Shown one piece after another: positions 16,873-20,187 of a stretch of DNA of 20,187 bases. Made by a program: the position numbers and the translations under genes. A model generated the notes under the pieces. It made no database searches, had not been told where the DNA came from, and saw only the letters and a list, made by a program, of their open reading frames with translations. The stretch's first letter is position 1. Every line of letters begins with the position of its first letter. The DNA is from Streptosporangiaceae bacterium (lineage in GTDB: Bacteria; Actinomycetota; Actinomycetes; Streptosporangiales; Streptosporangiaceae). The stretch is from NCBI GenBank assembly GCA_030041195.1, contig JASHOI010000491.1:1-20187 (forward strand), in the 5' to 3' direction.

Positions 16873-18306
16873 ATGAACTCAGCAGCGATCGCAAAGTACG
16901 ATACTCAGGCGATCGCCAACTCATTTGGGATGCTCCGGCGCCACGAGGGACGGCTGTTCGTGGAAGGCGTCGCCGTCGAGGATCTGGTCGCACGACACGG
17001 CTCTCCTTTGTTCGTGATCTCCGAGACAGCGTTGCGGCACCGGGGTCGCCGTGTCCGGGATGCTTTCCGCCGATCGTGGTCGGCCGGGGACGTCCTCGTC
17101 ATGCCTTCGGTCAAGGCCAATCCGGTGATCGCGCTACAGCGGATCCTCGCCCAGGAAGGGTTCGGTGCGGACCTGGTGCACGCGGGCGAGCTGGAGGTAG
17201 CCGTGCGGGCCGGCATCGGCCCGCGCCTCATCTCCCTCAACGGTTCCGGCAAGGATCGCGCCACGGTCGAACGTGCCGTCGGGCTTGGCGCGCGGATCAC
17301 GATCGACGATGTTCGCGAGATCGAGCTCGCTCGCGCGGCGGCCCAGGCGGCAGGCAAACGCGCCGTCGTCCGCATGCGGCTGCGGCCGTATGTCGACACC
17401 GACGCCCGGATGGAGGCCACCGGGGTCCCTATCGCCGACGTCTACGGAACCTACAAGTCGGGCATTCCCTACGACAGCCTGCCCGAAGTCGGCAAAGCGC
17501 TGTCAATGCCGGAGCTGGACGTCTCGGGTGTCATGATGCACATGGGCCGCTATACGACGGACCTTGACATCATTGGCCGGTTCAGCCACAGGTTTGGTGA
17601 GCTGGCCGCAGAGCTGTCAGATATGTGGCACGGCTGGACGCCTGCCACCATCGACATCGGCGGCGGATTCGCGCCACCCGTCGACGGCTTCGGGCGAGGC
17701 CGAGCCGACTTCACCGACCCGCCGACCCCGCCGGAGATTGAGCGCTATGCCGAGGTCATTTGCCGCAACCTCGAGAGTGGCCTAGCGACCGGCGGCATCA
17801 GTCCCGAGGGCCGCACGCTCGAGATCGAGCCGGGCCGCTCGCTGTTTGCGCCCTGCGGCATTCATGTGGCGACCGTGCTGAACGTGAAGCGACAGACAAG
17901 TCCCTTCCCCTTCACTTGGGTCGACACCGATACCAGTGTCACCTTCCTCACCGACATCCAATACTCTTCGGCTCGGCCGCCCGTGGTGCTGGTCAACGAC
18001 GAACAACGCGCGCCCGCGTCGCTGGACGAGGTACGGATAGTCGGCCATTCCTGCCACGCCGACGTCCTGGCGCGCAGCGCATTTCTGCCGCCCCTGCAAG
18101 AGCGCGAGTTGCTCGCCTTCTGCTTTACCGGTGCCTACCACGAAGTGGGATCCAGCAACTTCAACGTGATGCCCCGGCCGGCCACCGTCTTGGTGCGGGA
18201 GACCGATTCCTATTTGGTACGCCGCGCAGAGACCGTCCATGACGTCCTCGCCCGCGACGTCGTTCCCGACCACCTGAGCCTCTCCGAGGAAGGAGCGTCC
18301 TCATGA
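16873..18306 (+). CDS. Fold-type III PLP-dependent decarboxylase (LysA/ornithine-decarboxylase-like), unusual active-site motifs
   Basis: A 477-residue cytoplasmic enzyme with an alanine-racemase-like TIM barrel and C-terminal beta domain. The PLP lysine is K81 in VMPSVKANP (usually 'YAVKANP'). The glycine-rich phosphate loop is IDIGGGFAPP (260-269), and EPGRSLFAPCG (319-329) is the second PLP motif. The interface segment corresponding to diaminopimelate decarboxylase 'G-x-x-CESxD' reads GHSCHADVLA (391-400): the cysteine C394 is kept, but the glutamate that recognises the substrate is absent. The following FTGAYHEVGSSNFNVMPRP keeps the expected tyrosine Y422. The usual 'HIGSQ' is HMGRY (223-227). 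So it is probably a decarboxylase of a different amino acid or carrier-bound substrate (compare BtrK-type enzymes), not LysA. It is longer than typical LysA (about 420-460), and ATGA-coupled to a VOC gene. Confidence 0.85.
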   Translation: MNSAAIAKYDTQAIANSFGMLRRHEGRLFVEGVAVEDLVARHGSPLFVISETALRHRGRRVRDAFRRSWSAGDVLVMPSVKANPVIALQRILAQEGFGADLVHAGELEVAVRAGIGPRLISLNGSGKDRATVERAVGLGARITIDDVREIELARAAAQAAGKRAVVRMRLRPYVDTDARMEATGVPIADVYGTYKSGIPYDSLPEVGKALSMPELDVSGVMMHMGRYTTDLDIIGRFSHRFGELAAELSDMWHGWTPATIDIGGGFAPPVDGFGRGRADFTDPPTPPEIERYAEVICRNLESGLATGGISPEGRTLEIEPGRSLFAPCGIHVATVLNVKRQTSPFPFTWVDTDTSVTFLTDIQYSSARPPVVLVNDEQRAPASLDEVRIVGHSCHADVLARSAFLPPLQERELLAFCFTGAYHEVGSSNFNVMPRPATVLVRETDSYLVRRAETVHDVLARDVVPDHLSLSEEGASS

Positions 18307-18878
18307 CCGCGGCAGAATTGGTCACAACGCCTCGGCTCGACCATGCTGGGCTCACCTGTGCAGATCTCGAAACCTCCCTCGTCTTTTATCACGAGCTGCT
18401 CGGAATTCCGATCCTTTCCCGCGGAGAAGGCCCAGGCCGGGCGGCAAGCATCGCTGGCGCCCGTGTCGCTTTCGCCAAGCTCGACGTCGGTGAGGGACAG
18501 ATGATCGAGCTGTTGCAATACCGCCACCCCGAGGGTGCCGGAACGGCCGTGCCGGTGAGCGTGCCCGGAGGCGTCCATGTCGCGATCGCTGTAAAAGACC
18601 TGGACCGGCTGCTCGAACGCCTCGCCGGGTCCGGTTTCCTGCCGCTGACCGACACCCCGGTCAGGGTGGTCGCACCCGAGCGCGGCCGATGGAACGGTGC
18701 ACGTTTGGTCTACGTCCTTGACCCCGACCGGCATGTGATCGAACTGGTCGAGTTCCCAGCCGGGACGCCCCCGGAGAGCGTTCGTTCCGGGTCGGATCCG
18801 GAAACCTCGGCGCGTAATTTCGGGCGAGAGATTCACGGAACTAGGCCACCGCCGCTCACCGCTGCCGGTGAAAGCTGA
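18303..18878 (+). CDS. VOC-family metalloenzyme (glyoxalase / methylmalonyl-CoA epimerase-like)
   Basis: A 191-residue protein whose ATG overlaps the decarboxylase stop (ATGA). Two beta-alpha-beta-beta-beta units are seen in residues 10-152, with one metal ligand at each expected place: H14 (LDHAGLTCAD), E69 (GQMIELLQY), H92 (GGVHVAIAV) and E147 (RHVIELVEF). The spacing resembles methylmalonyl-CoA epimerase and small glyoxalase-type lyases. A roughly 40-residue polar tail follows the domain. VOC enzymes cover epimerisation, isomerisation, glutathione or thiol lyase and dioxygenase chemistry, so the reaction cannot be fixed. The tight coupling suggests it acts directly before or after the decarboxylase in one pathway. 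Confidence 0.88.
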   Translation: MTAAELVTTPRLDHAGLTCADLETSLVFYHELLGIPILSRGEGPGRAASIAGARVAFAKLDVGEGQMIELLQYRHPEGAGTAVPVSVPGGVHVAIAVKDLDRLLERLAGSGFLPLTDTPVRVVAPERGRWNGARLVYVLDPDRHVIELVEFPAGTPPESVRSGSDPETSARNFGREIHGTRPPPLTAAGES

Positions 18879-18893
18879 CATCAGAGGGAAATT

Positions 18894-19007
18894 GTGAACG
18901 GGCCACTAGCGACCCCGAACTACACGCTGATCGGCAGCCAACTGTGGGTTTCATTTCTCATGACCGCTAAGCCGTTATTTTTGTCGGAGCACGCCTGGGG
19001 GCGATGA
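18894..19007 (+). CDS. Possible 37-residue small ORF
   Basis: GTG at 18894 lies 5 nt after GAGGG and 15 bp after the VOC stop. The product begins MNGPLATPNYTLIGSQLWVS and ends SEHAWGR, with a moderately hydrophobic middle. It resembles no family I recognise. It could be a real small protein, the stub of a decayed gene or chance. The base composition includes a T-rich run unlike its neighbours. Kept as tentative because of position and RBS. Confidence 0.25.
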   Translation: MNGPLATPNYTLIGSQLWVSFLMTAKPLFLSEHAWGR

Positions 19008-19021
19008 CCTCAGCTCTGGCG

Positions 19022-19042
19022 GGCTCCCTCTATTAAGGAGCC
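19022..19042 (+). promoter_or_regulatory. Hairpin sequestering the RBS of the family-5 binding protein
   Basis: GGCTCC (19022-19027) pairs perfectly with GGAGCC (19037-19042) around a 9-nt loop. The Shine-Dalgarno AAGGAG (19035-19040), 5 nt before the ATG, is mostly inside the stem. Such a fold would limit translation initiation unless opened. The stem is only 6 bp, so the effect may be mild. Base pairing seen; control inferred. Confidence 0.45.
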
Positions 19043-19045
19043 ACA

Positions 19046-20187
19046 ATGATGGGGAGATCCCCGCAGCAGCAACGCAGGTTCAGATTCAGGCTTCACAGCA
19101 GGATCCTGGCGGCGGGCGTGGCCGCGATGGCGTCCGCCCTGGTAGCGGCGGGCTGCGCGAGCAGCAGTCCCACGGCGACGGGGACCACCCCGGTCTCCGG
19201 CGGCACCGCGGTGATGGCCGAGCCGCCGTCGGTCACACCCAACTACATTTTCCCGTACGTTAGCAGCGAGTATCTCAGTGACCTCAACCTGTTCGGCTTC
19301 CAGTACCTGATGTACCGGCCGCTGTACTGGTTTGGCGTGGGCAGCCAGCCGGTGCTGAACACGTCGCTGAGCCTGGCCAACACGCCGACCTTCAACGGCA
19401 ACAAGGTCACGATCACGCTGAAGCACTACAAGTGGTCCAACGGCACCCCGGTGACAGCGCAGGACGTGATGTTCTGGCTGAACATGGAGACGGCCCTGCC
19501 GGCCGACTACGGGGCGTACACCGACTTTCCGACGGACGTGAAGGACATCACGGTGGTCAGCCCGACCGAGCTCACCATGACGATGGACAAGTCGTACAAC
19601 CCGACCTGGTTCCTGTACAACCAGCTCAGCCAGATTATCCCGATGCCCGCCGCCTGGGACCGGACCGCGTCCGGGTCATCTAGCTGCGCTACCACGGTGA
19701 GCGACTGCGCGGCGGTGTACAACTACCTGAACACCCAGGCCAAGAACCTGACCGGATACGTCGGGTCGCCGCTGTGGTCGATCGTGGACGGGCCGTGGAA
19801 GCTGAGCGCGTTCAACGCCGACGGGCACGTCACGTTCGTGCCGAACAAGTCGTACTCCGGGCCGGTCAAGCCGAAGCTGGCGGCGTTCGAGGAGGTGCCG
19901 TTCACCACGGACGCGGCCGAGTACGACGTGCTGCGGTCGCCCAGTTCCAGCACCAAGATCGACGTCGGGTACCTGCCGCAGCAGGACGCGCCGGCCAAGC
20001 CGGCCGACGAGGCGGTCGGCGCGAACCCAGTGCCGGGCTACACGCTCTCGCCGTGGGCCGTCTGGGGGATCGCCTACTTCCCGGTGAACTTCAACTCGAC
20101 GACCGGCAACGGGCCGATCATCAGGCAGCTGTACTTCCGGGAGGCGCTCGAGGACGTAATGGACCAGGCCGCGGTCATCGCCGGGCC
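19046..20187 (+). CDS. Family-5 (peptide/nickel/opine-type) ABC transporter solute-binding lipoprotein, 3'-truncated
   Basis: The frame opens at ATG 19046 (AAGGAG 5 nt upstream) and stays open for 380 codons to the window edge. The N-terminus MMGRSPQQQRRFRFRLHSR is followed by a hydrophobic stretch and the lipobox LVAAGC (C37), so it is a lipid-anchored extracellular receptor. Family features (PF00496) are visible: FQYLMYRPLYWFG near 90-102, ITLKHYKWSNGTPVTAQDVMFWLN near 128-151, VVSPTELTMTMDKSYNPTWFLYNQLSQIIPMP, GPWKLSAFNADGHVTFVPNKSYSG, and REALEDVMDQAAVI near the cut end. It binds di- or oligopeptides, nickel or other small solutes. It lies on the same strand as the decarboxylase operon and may import its substrate; the gap is 167 bp with a possible small ORF. 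The permease and ATPase genes would be expected beyond the window. Confidence 0.92.
   Translation, partial: MMGRSPQQQRRFRFRLHSRILAAGVAAMASALVAAGCASSSPTATGTTPVSGGTAVMAEPPSVTPNYIFPYVSSEYLSDLNLFGFQYLMYRPLYWFGVGSQPVLNTSLSLANTPTFNGNKVTITLKHYKWSNGTPVTAQDVMFWLNMETALPADYGAYTDFPTDVKDITVVSPTELTMTMDKSYNPTWFLYNQLSQIIPMPAAWDRTASGSSSCATTVSDCAAVYNYLNTQAKNLTGYVGSPLWSIVDGPWKLSAFNADGHVTFVPNKSYSGPVKPKLAAFEEVPFTTDAAEYDVLRSPSSSTKIDVGYLPQQDAPAKPADEAVGANPVPGYTLSPWAVWGIAYFPVNFNSTTGNGPIIRQLYFREALEDVMDQAAVIAG

Noticed and set aside
16873..18306. True diaminopimelate decarboxylase (lysA)
   Set aside because: The substrate-recognition motifs HIGSQ and CESxD are replaced, and no lysine or homoserine genes are adjacent.

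Overview
The window is high-GC DNA with short operons, 4-bp ATGA/GTGA gene overlaps, GTG/TTG starts and lipoprotein-type ABC solute-binding proteins, all typical of a large-genome soil-type Actinomycetota (Streptomyces/Frankia/Pseudonocardia-like). No marker gene fixes the genus. No tRNA, rRNA or CRISPR array is visible.

Region 1 (1-6394, all minus strand) is a LacI-regulated catabolic island. In transcription order it holds a LacI-family repressor, then a short-chain dehydrogenase, a dihydrodipicolinate-synthase/aldolase-family enzyme, a sugar-type (CUT2) ABC importer (lipoprotein binding protein, permease, single-domain ATPase) and a cyclase-family metal hydrolase cut by the window edge. 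Two near-identical LacI-type operators 18 bp apart sit directly in front of the dehydrogenase. The likely logic is import of a sugar-like or polyol compound, oxidation, hydrolysis and aldol cleavage. The substrate cannot be named.

Region 2 (about 6400-12570) is a scarred, partly decayed segment. It contains a 705-bp gene-free stretch with an 18-bp perfect palindrome and an orphan terminator, an ATPase gene cut off by an antisense transposase fragment, an intact homogentisate 1,2-dioxygenase next to a 4-hydroxyphenylpyruvate dioxygenase with a large in-frame deletion and a lost stop codon, a small NIPSNAP-like gene, an intact D-2-hydroxyacid dehydrogenase, and an enoyl-CoA hydratase broken by several frameshifts.

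Region 3 (12577-15667, plus strand) is a compact three-gene operon with 4-bp overlaps: class III CoA-transferase, CitE-like CoA-ester lyase and double-hotdog MaoC hydratase. Together they fit activation, hydration and cleavage of a C5 branched dicarboxylate (mesaconate, itaconate or citramalate type) to acetyl-CoA plus pyruvate, or a related CoA-ester route.

Region 4 (15717-20187) has a tandem Lrp/AsnC regulator (two fused copies) divergent from an operon of a fold-type III PLP decarboxylase-like enzyme and a VOC metalloenzyme, possibly a 37-codon ORF, and then a family-5 ABC solute-binding lipoprotein truncated by the window end. A 13-bp palindrome lies between the divergent genes. The decarboxylase has non-canonical residues at two substrate-recognition motifs, so its substrate is probably not diaminopimelate. 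This operon and the region 1 catabolic island are the best candidates for undescribed chemistry.
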